A DNA stretch of 64,000 nucleotides from an uncultured Opitutaceae bacterium (GTDB lineage: Bacteria; Verrucomicrobiota; Verrucomicrobiia; Opitutales; Opitutaceae), in assembly GCA_937902925.1 (NCBI GenBank), contig CALFNN010000040.1:1-64000 (forward strand), given 5' to 3'. Positions 8,570-17,110 of this stretch are shown one piece after another; within the stretch, counting starts at the first letter, position 1, and every line of letters begins with the position of its first letter. The notes beneath the pieces were generated by a model. The model saw only the letters and a program-made list of their open reading frames with translations, did not search any database and was not told the origin of the DNA. The position numbers were made by a program, and so were the translations under genes.

Positions 8570-10075
8570 CTATTGACCCGGCGCGGGCGGCGGACCGACG
8601 GCGATGAGGTTCGGCACGGCGTAGAGCGAGCCCGCGGCGACCACGTGGCTGACCGCGACGCGCCGCGCGACGAGATTCGGCATCGGCGCCACGTTCTGGA
8701 ACGTCAGTGGATTGTGGCACGAGAAGCAGTTCTGCATCGTGCCGGGCGTGGTCGTGCCGGCGAGGTTCTGCTCGAACGTCTCGGCCGTGGTGTTGGCGAG
8801 ATTCACCGAACCGACGGCGTTGCCCTGGTTGCTCGCGACGTTGAACGTGCCGGGAGCCATCCACACGGTGCCGTTCAGCTCGTAGTTGGCGAAGGCGGAT
8901 TGCGGCGCGGGCAGGCTGGAAAGAAATTTTTGGGCGGCTTCGTTGAGATTGGCGATGTTCGCCGGCCCGCGGGGCGAATGGGTCTCGCTGCCGGTGCGGT
9001 TGGCGAGGATCACGTTGTTCGCCGGCGAGAATTTCTGCGTGACGGGGTTGAACCTGAGATTCGGCGTGCTCGTCAACGTGGTCGTGATGACCGTGGACGG
9101 CGTGGCGAGCGGCGTGGTCGTGCTCGTCGCCGTCGTCTGCGTGCTGGGCTGGTTGGTCCCGTTGAACGGCGTGCCACCGCGATAGAGCGTGAAACCGTGC
9201 GGGTCACTGGCCTTCGAACCGGGCTGGAAGGTGCCGTCCGCAAAACGCGGCGAGTTGTCCCGGTGCTCGAACGTGCCCCAGACGAACTCGGGGTGGTTGA
9301 CCGTGAGCCCGACCACGTGGAGGCCGATGAGGGCGACGGTGACGGTCGTGGTCTTGCCGGTGGGCGTCGCGTAGAGCGTGTTGTCGGCGGTGAGGAAAAC
9401 CGTGAGGACCGGCACCTGGGCTTTTGTGGTGTAGGCCCCGGCGGGCGGCTGCTCGCCGTCGTCGAGGCGCAGCCACATGGCCTTGAAGACGGCGGCTCCG
9501 ACGCTGAAGTAGTTGGAGTCGACGTTCGCCTGATAGCCGCCATTGACGATGAGATTCTGCTTCACCGTGGCGAAGTAGGAATCGTTCATGTGCACCGAGG
9601 CGTAAACCGGGTAGCCGTTGGGGGCGACGAGCATGTTGCCGTCCGCCTCGACGATCGCGCCGGTGCCCTCGATATGCGCGCCCGTGGCGTGGGCGGCGCG
9701 GGTGCCGAGGGTGAGCAGCCGGGGAGTTTGTGGCGGCGGAGAATCGGACTTGAAAAGATCGTCCGGGGTGCGGAGCGACATGAAACGCGGCACGCCATGC
9801 GCGTCGAGCGCCGTGGCCCAAAGGAACGCCTCCCACGACCACTCGTGGAACGCGCAGTCGGAGGCGTTGAGCGTGGTGTTGTCGGTGGGAAACTTGGCAT
9901 CGGGTTTCAGGAAACCGGGCAGCCGCCCGGCCCAGTCCGGTCCGGGGCACAGCACAGCCGATGAATCGGCCGGTTGGGCCGGAAGTGAGGCGCCGCCGGC
10001 GAAGGCGGCGACGACGAACACGGACAAGCGCACGGCGCGCGCGGGGAGCTTTTGCAGGACGGGCATCTGTTTCAT
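8570..10075 (-). CDS. Secreted mono-haem c-type protein of unknown function
   Basis: A 501-residue protein with an N-terminal signal peptide (MKQMPVLQKLPARAVRLSVF and a hydrophobic stretch ending near PAQPADSS). A single CxxCH haem site, C450-F-S-C453-H454, lies near the C-terminus, with a nearby MPNL Met as possible axial ligand. Most of the protein is a beta-rich region with no domain I can name. It includes DCAFHEWSWEAFLWA near residue 70 and WGTFEHRDNSPRFADG near residue 265. A Ser/Thr-rich linker occupies about residues 310-350. It should sit in the periplasm or outer membrane. ATG 10075 is chosen because it directly precedes the signal peptide. It is divergent from the TonB-dependent receptor gene. 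Confidence 0.6.
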   Translation of the reverse strand: MKQMPVLQKLPARAVRLSVFVVAAFAGGASLPAQPADSSAVLCPGPDWAGRLPGFLKPDAKFPTDNTTLNASDCAFHEWSWEAFLWATALDAHGVPRFMSLRTPDDLFKSDSPPPQTPRLLTLGTRAAHATGAHIEGTGAIVEADGNMLVAPNGYPVYASVHMNDSYFATVKQNLIVNGGYQANVDSNYFSVGAAVFKAMWLRLDDGEQPPAGAYTTKAQVPVLTVFLTADNTLYATPTGKTTTVTVALIGLHVVGLTVNHPEFVWGTFEHRDNSPRFADGTFQPGSKASDPHGFTLYRGGTPFNGTNQPSTQTTATSTTTPLATPSTVITTTLTSTPNLRFNPVTQKFSPANNVILANRTGSETHSPRGPANIANLNEAAQKFLSSLPAPQSAFANYELNGTVWMAPGTFNVASNQGNAVGSVNLANTTAETFEQNLAGTTTPGTMQNCFSCHNPLTFQNVAPMPNLVARRVAVSHVVAAGSLYAVPNLIAVGPPPAPGQ

Positions 10076-10402
10076 GGGATGGCGATGGTGGTGCTGGTCG
10101 GAGCGACGGCGGTGACCCGACGGGCCGAGAACTGGGTTGGGCTGGGACGCCGGGGAGAACCCGCCGGCGGACAGGATTTCCGATCGCATCCAGTGCGAAA
10201 AATCCCAGCGCGGAGGGCCACGCGAAATAATCTTTCGGCGGGTGCGCGACCGGTCTCGACCCGGCGCGCCGAAGGACCGCCCGGCCGAATACCGCCGGCT
10301 GTGAGCCTGAACTCCGATCTTCGGCACATTCCACACTCTCGTCCCTCGATCCTGCCGGGTTTCAGGCCTGCGTCATATCTGACTGGCCGACGCGAGGTGT
10401 CG

Positions 10403-10432
10403 TGGACTTTGCATCCGGGCGCCTGCTATAAA
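10403..10432 (+). promoter_or_regulatory. Candidate sigma-70 promoter for the TonB-dependent receptor
   Basis: TGGACT (10403-10408) and TATAAA (10427-10432) are separated by 18 bases, with the receptor's ATG 126 bases downstream of the -10. It lies in the 483-base divergent gap 10076-10558, where I see no credible gene. The long leader could hold further regulation, but no known riboswitch fold was recognised. Confidence 0.35.
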
Positions 10433-10558
10433 CGCAATCCGCTTCGCATCTTCCCCTGGACCTAGCCATCGTGTTCATTCCCTCAGCCCGATTTGCCGCA
10501 TTCCCACCTGATCCGGCAACGCAGTCTTTCCAGTAACTTACCGTGACCTCACGCGATC

Positions 10559-13500
10559 ATGAAACCATACACCACCGTTAGCTTAATCGGCCGCCTGACC
10601 GGCGTTGCCTTGGGCACCCTGTGCCTCGCCACATTCGGCCTTCGCGCGCAAACCGCCCCCGCCCCGGCCAGCGCCGCCACCCAGGCCCAGTTGCTCGCCA
10701 AATACGACGAGAACAAGAACGGCGTCCTCGACCCCGATGAAATCGCCGCGATGAACGCGGCCGAGGCAAAAGTCGCCAAGGCCGCCGTCACCAGCAAGGC
10801 CGCGTCGTCGGCCGCCCCGGGCGAGGACATCGTCGAACTCTCACCGTTCGAAGTCAGCGGCTCGGAGGACCAAGGTTATGCTGCCACGTCCGCCATGTCG
10901 GGCACGCGATTGAATTCAAAAATCGAGGATCTCGCCGCCTCGCTCACCGTTGTCACCAAGCAACAACTGCAGGACACCGCCGCCATCGATATCAACGACG
11001 TGTTCATGTATGAGGCGAACACGGAAGGCACCCAGCAATGGACCAGCTTCTCGATCGATCGCGGCACCGTCAGCGACGACATCCAGACCAATCCGACGGG
11101 CGCCACGCGCATGCGCGGCCTGACCCCGGCCAACATCGCCGTGGACGGATTCACGAGTTCGCTGCCGTTCGATTCCTACAACATTGATTCGTTGGAAATT
11201 TCCCGCGGGCCCAATTCGACCGTCTTCGGTCTCAGCAACACGGGCGGCGGCGTGAACGTCAACATGGCGAAAGCCAATCTCTCTCGCGCGCTCACGACCT
11301 TCGGCACGCGCGGCGACAGTTTTGGCGGCTACCGTGAAAATTTCGACGTCAACCGCCCCATCATCAAAGACAAGCTGGCGGTGCGCGTGCTCGGCCTCTA
11401 CGAGGCGAAGGGTTACGAGTTGAAGCCCTCTTACGACAAGACGCGCCGGATGGAATTCGCCGTGACCGCCCGCCCGCTCAAAAACACGACGATCAAAGCC
11501 ACCTTCGAGTCCTATCGCGAAGCCTACGACCGGCCGAACTCCACCACGCCGCGCGACGGCATCACCGACTGGATCGCCGACGGCAAACCCGTCTACAATC
11601 CGCTCACCCGCTCGGTGCGGTTCCTCGACGGCACCACCGCGCCGATCAACAACATCGTCACCGTCGCCAACGAAAACGCGCTGCTGCCCTACGCGATCGC
11701 GCCCACGAACACGGCGTTCACGCAATCGCCGAGCATGTATATCCAAAACGGCCAAGTCGTGTTGAACGAAATCAACGCGATGCCGACGGCGACCGGCACG
11801 GGCCCCACCAGCGTCGACGCCACGACGGCGAACCCCGGGCTGCATCTGCTCACCAGCAACACCTTTTATAATAAAAACTCCGCCCAGTATCCGCTGTTTG
11901 TGACCAGCGGCATCACGGACAAATCGATCTACGATTGGACCTCCGTCAATATCACCGCGCCCAACTACGGCGCGCGGAAAGGCGAGACCTCCAACATCAG
12001 CCTGGAGCAGATCTTCCTGAACTCGCCGCGGCAATCACTCGTGTTCCAAGGCGCCTGGCAAAGGGAACGCATCGTCGACAACAACCGTTCTTTCCTCGGC
12101 TCCTATGGCAACAACGGCGGCAAGCTCGAAGTGGACATCGACATCAACGAGTTCCTCCTCGATGGCACGCCCAACCCCTACTTCCTCCAGCCCTACCTCG
12201 GCTATCCGCGGCCGGGTTACAGCAAATTAACGAGCACGAGCGACAAATACCGCGGGCAGGTGGCCTACCAGCTGAACCTCACGCACGAGAAAAACATCCT
12301 CCGCTTCCTCGGCCGTCACAATTTTCTCGGCTACGGCGAATTCCAGTCCATCCACACCTACAAGCCGGGCTTCACCGACACGATGTCGTCCGACGAGCAG
12401 TGGATGGGGACCAACGGCATCTCCGCCAGCCGCAATGCCAACGGTTACCGCCCGTTCGTGCACTATCTCCTCGGTGACGCCAACGGCTACAACGTCGATT
12501 ACGGTCCTCAGGGCATCAAGGCCCCGCCTTACAGCACGACGCTCCGTTACTACAACGGCGTGACCAAGCAATGGGTCAACGAGCCGGTCGACTACTCGGA
12601 ATACTATTTTGCGAACCGGCCAAATCGCCGCCTGTTAAGCACGGTGGGCGGAGTCTGGCAGGGTTTCCTTCTCGATGATCGCATCGTGCCGACCTTCGGT
12701 TACCGCCACGACGCCAATCGCACGCGCGACGCCAACAGCGCGATCAATCCCACGGCCGCGACGGACGGTTTCTATGTCCAACCGGATCCCTCGGTCTACG
12801 GCGCTTCCGACTGGGTGCACAACAGCGGCAACACCAATACCAAGGGCGTGGTCGTGAAGCCATTGAGCTGGCTGCACCTCCTTTACAACCAAGCCAACAG
12901 TTTCACTCCGGGCTCGCTGGCCTATGACATCTACGGCACCCCGCTCCAGGATCCGAGCGGCAGTTCCAAGGACTACGGCTTCGAGTTAGTGCTGTTCGGC
13001 GACAAACTCCATATCCGCGCCCAGCAGTATGAGACTCTCGACAGCAGCCGCGGCGACAGCACCGTCAACACCTACATCCAGCGCACGCTCCGCATGGACG
13101 GCGGCCCGAACGCGCCCACCCAATATCCGCAGACCGTCAGCGACCCCAACCTGACCGCGTGGTATGGCAGCGAGCTCCAGTTGAAGAACCCCACCTGGAC
13201 ATTTGCCCAGGTGCTGGCCCAGACAATCAAGGATACGGGCGTCGATCCGGTCTTCATCGCCAGCCACTACGGCCACACGCACGGCGACAACAGCAAGCAG
13301 GCCTCCCACGGCAAGGAAGTCGAAATCGAATATAATCCCACCCGCTTCTGGACGATAAAAGCCACCGCGACCCAGACGCAGGCGGTCAACGGCAAGCTGG
13401 CAGCCGGCGTGCAGGAATACATCAACTCGCGTCTCCCGATCTGGACGACCATCAAAGGGCCCAACTCGGGCACGCTGTGGTGGACCAACACGCAAAATTC

Positions 13501-13987
13501 CTCGACCACGCCGCAGACCTTCTACACCGCCAACGTGCTCGCGCCGCTTAGCCTGATCGTTGCGACGCAAGGCAAGCAAAAGATGCAGACCCGCGAATAT
13601 CACTTCAATGTGCTCAGCAACGTCCGCCTCGCGGGCATCACCGAAAACCGCTTCCTGAAGAACGTCAGTGCCGGTGGCGCGTTGCGCTGGGAAGACAAGG
13701 CCGTCGTGGGATATTACGGCGGCGCGCCTGACTCGGACGGGATCGTGCGCACCTATGACGCGAGCCGGCCCATCACGGACAAGGCTCGCTACTACATCGA
13801 TCTGAACGCGAGCTACAATCTCCGGATGTTCAGCGACAAGGTTCACGCCCGGATTCAGCTCAACGTCCGGAATATCTTCGAAAACGGACGTCTCCAGGCG
13901 GTCGCCTACAATCCCGACGGTTCGCCGTTTGCGTTCCGCATCATCGATCCCCGCCAGTTCATCCTCTCGGCGAACTTCGATCTCTGA
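10559..13987 (+). CDS. TonB-dependent outer-membrane receptor with N-terminal EF-hand loop
   Basis: A 1142-residue outer-membrane receptor for uptake of an unidentified ligand (glycan, siderophore or cobalamin type). A signal peptide ends near residue 35. A calcium-binding loop, DENKNGVLDPDE, follows at residues 50-61 with canonical ligand positions. Then come IVELSPFEVSG and the plug (DQGYAATSAMSGTRLN to PNSTVFGLSNTGGGVN). The rest is a 22-strand-type barrel ending in RQFILSANFDL with a terminal aromatic/Leu. The SPFEVSG leader style is characteristic of Opitutaceae. No SusD homologue, TonB, ExbB or ExbD is nearby. A strong intrinsic terminator follows 48 bases after the stop, so it is transcribed alone. 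It has no clear Shine-Dalgarno sequence. Confidence 0.9.
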   Translation: MKPYTTVSLIGRLTGVALGTLCLATFGLRAQTAPAPASAATQAQLLAKYDENKNGVLDPDEIAAMNAAEAKVAKAAVTSKAASSAAPGEDIVELSPFEVSGSEDQGYAATSAMSGTRLNSKIEDLAASLTVVTKQQLQDTAAIDINDVFMYEANTEGTQQWTSFSIDRGTVSDDIQTNPTGATRMRGLTPANIAVDGFTSSLPFDSYNIDSLEISRGPNSTVFGLSNTGGGVNVNMAKANLSRALTTFGTRGDSFGGYRENFDVNRPIIKDKLAVRVLGLYEAKGYELKPSYDKTRRMEFAVTARPLKNTTIKATFESYREAYDRPNSTTPRDGITDWIADGKPVYNPLTRSVRFLDGTTAPINNIVTVANENALLPYAIAPTNTAFTQSPSMYIQNGQVVLNEINAMPTATGTGPTSVDATTANPGLHLLTSNTFYNKNSAQYPLFVTSGITDKSIYDWTSVNITAPNYGARKGETSNISLEQIFLNSPRQSLVFQGAWQRERIVDNNRSFLGSYGNNGGKLEVDIDINEFLLDGTPNPYFLQPYLGYPRPGYSKLTSTSDKYRGQVAYQLNLTHEKNILRFLGRHNFLGYGEFQSIHTYKPGFTDTMSSDEQWMGTNGISASRNANGYRPFVHYLLGDANGYNVDYGPQGIKAPPYSTTLRYYNGVTKQWVNEPVDYSEYYFANRPNRRLLSTVGGVWQGFLLDDRIVPTFGYRHDANRTRDANSAINPTAATDGFYVQPDPSVYGASDWVHNSGNTNTKGVVVKPLSWLHLLYNQANSFTPGSLAYDIYGTPLQDPSGSSKDYGFELVLFGDKLHIRAQQYETLDSSRGDSTVNTYIQRTLRMDGGPNAPTQYPQTVSDPNLTAWYGSELQLKNPTWTFAQVLAQTIKDTGVDPVFIASHYGHTHGDNSKQASHGKEVEIEYNPTRFWTIKATATQTQAVNGKLAAGVQEYINSRLPIWTTIKGPNSGTLWWTNTQNSSTTPQTFYTANVLAPLSLIVATQGKQKMQTREYHFNVLSNVRLAGITENRFLKNVSAGGALRWEDKAVVGYYGGAPDSDGIVRTYDASRPITDKARYYIDLNASYNLRMFSDKVHARIQLNVRNIFENGRLQAVAYNPDGSPFAFRIIDPRQFILSANFDL

Positions 13988-14034
13988 TCGCAATGCGGCG
14001 CCGGCCGCCGACGGCTCGGTTTCTGGCAATTCCA

Positions 14035-14067
14035 ACTCCCCGGCACATCGCGCCGGGGAGTTTTTTT
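14035..14067 (+). terminator. Rho-independent terminator of the TonB-receptor gene
   Basis: A perfect 10-base stem, ACTCCCCGGC (14035-14044) with GCCGGGGAGT (14052-14061), has a 7-base loop and runs straight into seven T residues. It lies between the receptor stop and the convergent glycosyltransferase. Confidence 0.9.
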
Positions 14068-14152
14068 GTCGCCGCCGAAACCCGGCGCCGTTTCTGAATT
14101 CTCCAGTTGTGAAAACAGCCCCATTCTCCGGGCGACGCGGCCATCGGCCTCC

Positions 14153-14890
14153 TCAGCGGTCCTCATACCAGTATTTCAGCGCGAACCTGCGCGCCGCTGG
14201 ACGCGACACGAGGAGGCGGAGAGGAAACAACAGCAGCAGGTCCCACAAATAATGCCAGTCGCCGTGGCGGTCGAACTTGCGGGTCGAGGTGACGGCCCGC
14301 GCGCCCGGGGTGCGCATGAAGCGCTGCCCGCGCGGCCGGCCGAGACGTTTCAAGCGGACCAGAAAGTCGACGTCCTCGGCCACGATGACCTCTTCGCGAT
14401 ACCCGCCGATCGCCATGAAATCCGCGCGCCGGCAGAACACCACGCCGGTGTCGACACCGAAGATATAGACCAGCACCACGAGGAAGACCCAGGTGACAGC
14501 GATGCCGGGCGACATGCGCTCCGGTTTCACGCCGGTTGCACCGACGGCACAACGGCCCGTCCGGAGGACGCGCTCGATCTGATTGAAAGTATCGGGATGC
14601 ATGATCGAGTCGGCGTCGAGGAAGCACAGGAACTCGCCCCGGGCCGCACTGGCGGCACCGTTTCTCGCGGCGGCGATCGTGCGATGGATGACATCCACCA
14701 CGGCGCAACCGCGAGCACGGGCTATGTCGGCAGTGGCATCGGTCGAGGCGTTGTTGCCCACGATGACTTCGATTTTGTCCGCACCTCCGGCATAGTTGGC
14801 GCGGGCGACCTCGATGCTGGCCAGCAGCCGGGGCAACAGCGCCGCCTCGTTGTAGGCGGGAATCGCGACGGAGAAAGTGGGCGGAAGCAT
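14153..14890 (-). CDS. Family 2 glycosyltransferase
   Basis: A 245-residue GT-A fold protein that would transfer a sugar from a nucleotide-sugar donor. It has FSVAIPAYNEAALLPRLLAS at the N-terminus, EVIVGNNASTDAT for the uridine pocket, FLDADS as the metal-binding DxD-type motif near residue 92 and GGYREEVIVAEDVDFLVRL with the acceptor-site ED near residue 170. A hydrophobic stretch around residues 130-150 and another near 215-230 suggest membrane association. No neighbouring polysaccharide genes define its product. It starts at ATG 14890 and is divergent from the cyclase gene. Confidence 0.85.
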   Translation of the reverse strand: MLPPTFSVAIPAYNEAALLPRLLASIEVARANYAGGADKIEVIVGNNASTDATADIARARGCAVVDVIHRTIAAARNGAASAARGEFLCFLDADSIMHPDTFNQIERVLRTGRCAVGATGVKPERMSPGIAVTWVFLVVLVYIFGVDTGVVFCRRADFMAIGGYREEVIVAEDVDFLVRLKRLGRPRGQRFMRTPGARAVTSTRKFDRHGDWHYLWDLLLLFPLRLLVSRPAARRFALKYWYEDR

Positions 14891-15051
14891 CGAAACGAAA
14901 GGCTATGTTTCCCGGTGCGTTTGGAAGAAGGACGCGGGCCGCGCGAGTTCCTTAGAGCGAGAATAACCATGCACAACCAGCTTTAAATGATAATTCGCAA
15001 CGACCTGCAGCATTGCGGTCAGGTGATTTCCCCACCACGAATCCCGCTGGA

Positions 15052-17094
15052 ATGAAACCACGGCCCAAGCCAGCCGCCGGAGCGCCTTGCGCAAGGACCC
15101 GCTCGCGGCCCTGGAGGCAATGGCTGGTCATCGTTTTGCTGGCCTCGCCGCTCGCAGGCCGCGCGGCATTTTTCCTGCGCAATGAAGGACGGTTTCTCAT
15201 CCTCGAGGATGAGGTTGGCTACCGAATCGACCTGCCGCCGACGGCGCCAATCGAGCAGGTGCTGGCCACGAGCGACGGTTGGTTGACTCAGCGCGACAAG
15301 CCGTTTCAGCCGGCCTCCGAGCCGCTCAGCCTGTGGGCCCGGTTCGAATTGCCATCCGTCGGCGAACCGCGGCAAGTCCTGCTCGATACCAGCCCATGGG
15401 AAACGGTCGACTACTACTTCGTCCGCGACGGTAGGGTCGTCGACCACCAGCGAACCGGGATCTTCGTGCCTTTGGCGGACCGGGCCACGCGGGTCACCAT
15501 GACGGGACAGTTTTTGCACGGGGGCTTCGTGGCGCTGGAATTGCAGCCCGGAACCCGGGCCATCGTCTATGCGCGGCTGGCCAGCAACCAGCGATTCGGG
15601 CCGATCCGGTGGTTGAAATTCTACCTTTGGGACACGGCGCAAGTTCTGAAAGGCGAGCGGCGCGACCGGACGTTTCAATGCATTTACTTGGGAGTGCTGC
15701 TGGTTCTCATCATCTACAATCTGGCCCTTTTTATCATCATCCGGGAGCGCAGCCATCTGTATTACGTGCTCATGGTCGTCGGAGGCGGATTCATCTGGGG
15801 AGCTCTCTTTGGCCTGACGGACGAATTTCTCTCGCCGCACTGGAGCGAAGCCGAGATCTATGGCACTTGGATCGGCGCCTTTGGTTCGGGCTGGGCGGGC
15901 TGCCAGTTCGTGCGTCGTTATCTTGGCACGGACCGCATTCTGCCACGTGACGATGCCTTGCTGCGGGGGCTCGGCGTTGCCAACCTGGTGCTCGCTGCGG
16001 CTTTCTTTTTGCTGCCATTGCTCAAGGGCAGGTTCGCTCCGGGCGGCCCGGTGATGTTCGGGGCCGCGGCGCTCTGGTTTGCGGTGCTCATCCTGATCCT
16101 GCTCGTGGTCGTTGTGCGGGCGGTCGCCCGAGGTCACCCGCCGGCCCGGTTTTTTCTTGGCGCCGTGCTCGTCTCGTGCGTCGGATCGCTGGTCACGGGA
16201 GCCGCGCTGCTCCAGTTGCTGCCCAGCACTGAAATTACGCTGCAGGCCGGGCAAATCGGCACGTGCATCACGGGCATCGTCCTCTCGCTCGGACTGGGTT
16301 TCCGGATGCAACGCCTGCGAACCGAGGCCGCCGACCGGCAGCTCGCGCACGAGCGGGAAAAACTCGACCTGGTCGAGGAGCACAACCGCGGCCTCGAAAC
16401 GAAAGTGCGCGAACGCACCGCCGAACTCGCCGCGGCGCGGGAGAAATCCGATTCGCTCCTGGCGAACATCCTCCCACAGGCCATCATCGAGGAACTGACC
16501 GCGAAGGGCGAGACGGAGCCGCGGCGGCACGAGGAAGTTTCCATGCTCTTCACGGATTTTTCCGGGTTCACGCAAACGGTGGCAACAATCCCGCCGAAGC
16601 GCCTCGTGCAGGAGCTGGATGAAATTTTCCGCGGCTTTGACGACATCGTGGCCGCGCACGGCCTGGAAAAGATCAAGACGATCGGCGACGCCTACATGAC
16701 GGCCTCCGGGCTGCCGCTCCCGGCGGCGGACCACGCCGTGCGCTCGGTGCGCGCCGCGCTGGCGTTGACCCGCTTCATCGAAACGCGCAACACGACGGCG
16801 GCCATGAAGTGGGGCTTGCGCGTTGGCATCCACTCCGGCGCGGTGGTGGCCGGGATCGTGGGCAAACACAAGTATGCCTACGACGTGTGGGGCGACACCG
16901 TGAATATTGCCAGCCGGCTGGAAAGCGCGTCCGAGCCCGGCCGCGTCAACATCTCGGCCTACACCTACGAACTGGTGCGGGACCGGTTTGTCTGCGAATA
17001 CCGCGGCAAGCTCGCGGCCAAGGGCAAGGGCGCGATCGACATGTATTTTGTCGGGCGGGAAATCACGGGAAGTGTCGTGGTGCCTTCAACGTGA
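15052..17094 (+). CDS. 7TM-DISM receptor fused to class III adenylate cyclase
   Basis: A 680-residue inner-membrane signalling enzyme that would make cAMP. After an N-terminal hydrophobic signal or anchor comes a periplasmic 7TMR-DISMED2 sensor domain (about residues 35-175), then seven membrane helices (about 200-410). A coiled-coil linker (EREKLDLVEEHNRGLETKVR) leads to the cyclase domain (about 480-670). Metal-binding aspartates are D502 in LFTDFSGF and D546 in TIGDAYM. The Lys of LEKIKTIGD and Asp of YDVWGDTVN fit ATP specificity, and NIASRLES supplies the transition-state Asn/Arg. ATG 15052 is preferred over an upstream in-frame ATG at 15013. DISMED2 domains are thought to bind carbohydrates, so the enzyme may sense glycans. 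An MFS gene follows after 16 bases. Confidence 0.9.
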   Translation: MKPRPKPAAGAPCARTRSRPWRQWLVIVLLASPLAGRAAFFLRNEGRFLILEDEVGYRIDLPPTAPIEQVLATSDGWLTQRDKPFQPASEPLSLWARFELPSVGEPRQVLLDTSPWETVDYYFVRDGRVVDHQRTGIFVPLADRATRVTMTGQFLHGGFVALELQPGTRAIVYARLASNQRFGPIRWLKFYLWDTAQVLKGERRDRTFQCIYLGVLLVLIIYNLALFIIIRERSHLYYVLMVVGGGFIWGALFGLTDEFLSPHWSEAEIYGTWIGAFGSGWAGCQFVRRYLGTDRILPRDDALLRGLGVANLVLAAAFFLLPLLKGRFAPGGPVMFGAAALWFAVLILILLVVVVRAVARGHPPARFFLGAVLVSCVGSLVTGAALLQLLPSTEITLQAGQIGTCITGIVLSLGLGFRMQRLRTEAADRQLAHEREKLDLVEEHNRGLETKVRERTAELAAAREKSDSLLANILPQAIIEELTAKGETEPRRHEEVSMLFTDFSGFTQTVATIPPKRLVQELDEIFRGFDDIVAAHGLEKIKTIGDAYMTASGLPLPAADHAVRSVRAALALTRFIETRNTTAAMKWGLRVGIHSGAVVAGIVGKHKYAYDVWGDTVNIASRLESASEPGRVNISAYTYELVRDRFVCEYRGKLAAKGKGAIDMYFVGREITGSVVVPST

Positions 17095-17110
17095 ACGGTC
17101 GCCAACCCGG

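Noticed and set aside
10076-10558. Open frames of 85-140 codons in the divergent gap before the TonB receptor
   Set aside because: Arg/Pro-rich products with no start signal or domain; they change frame character at the gap edges. Treated as a regulatory region.
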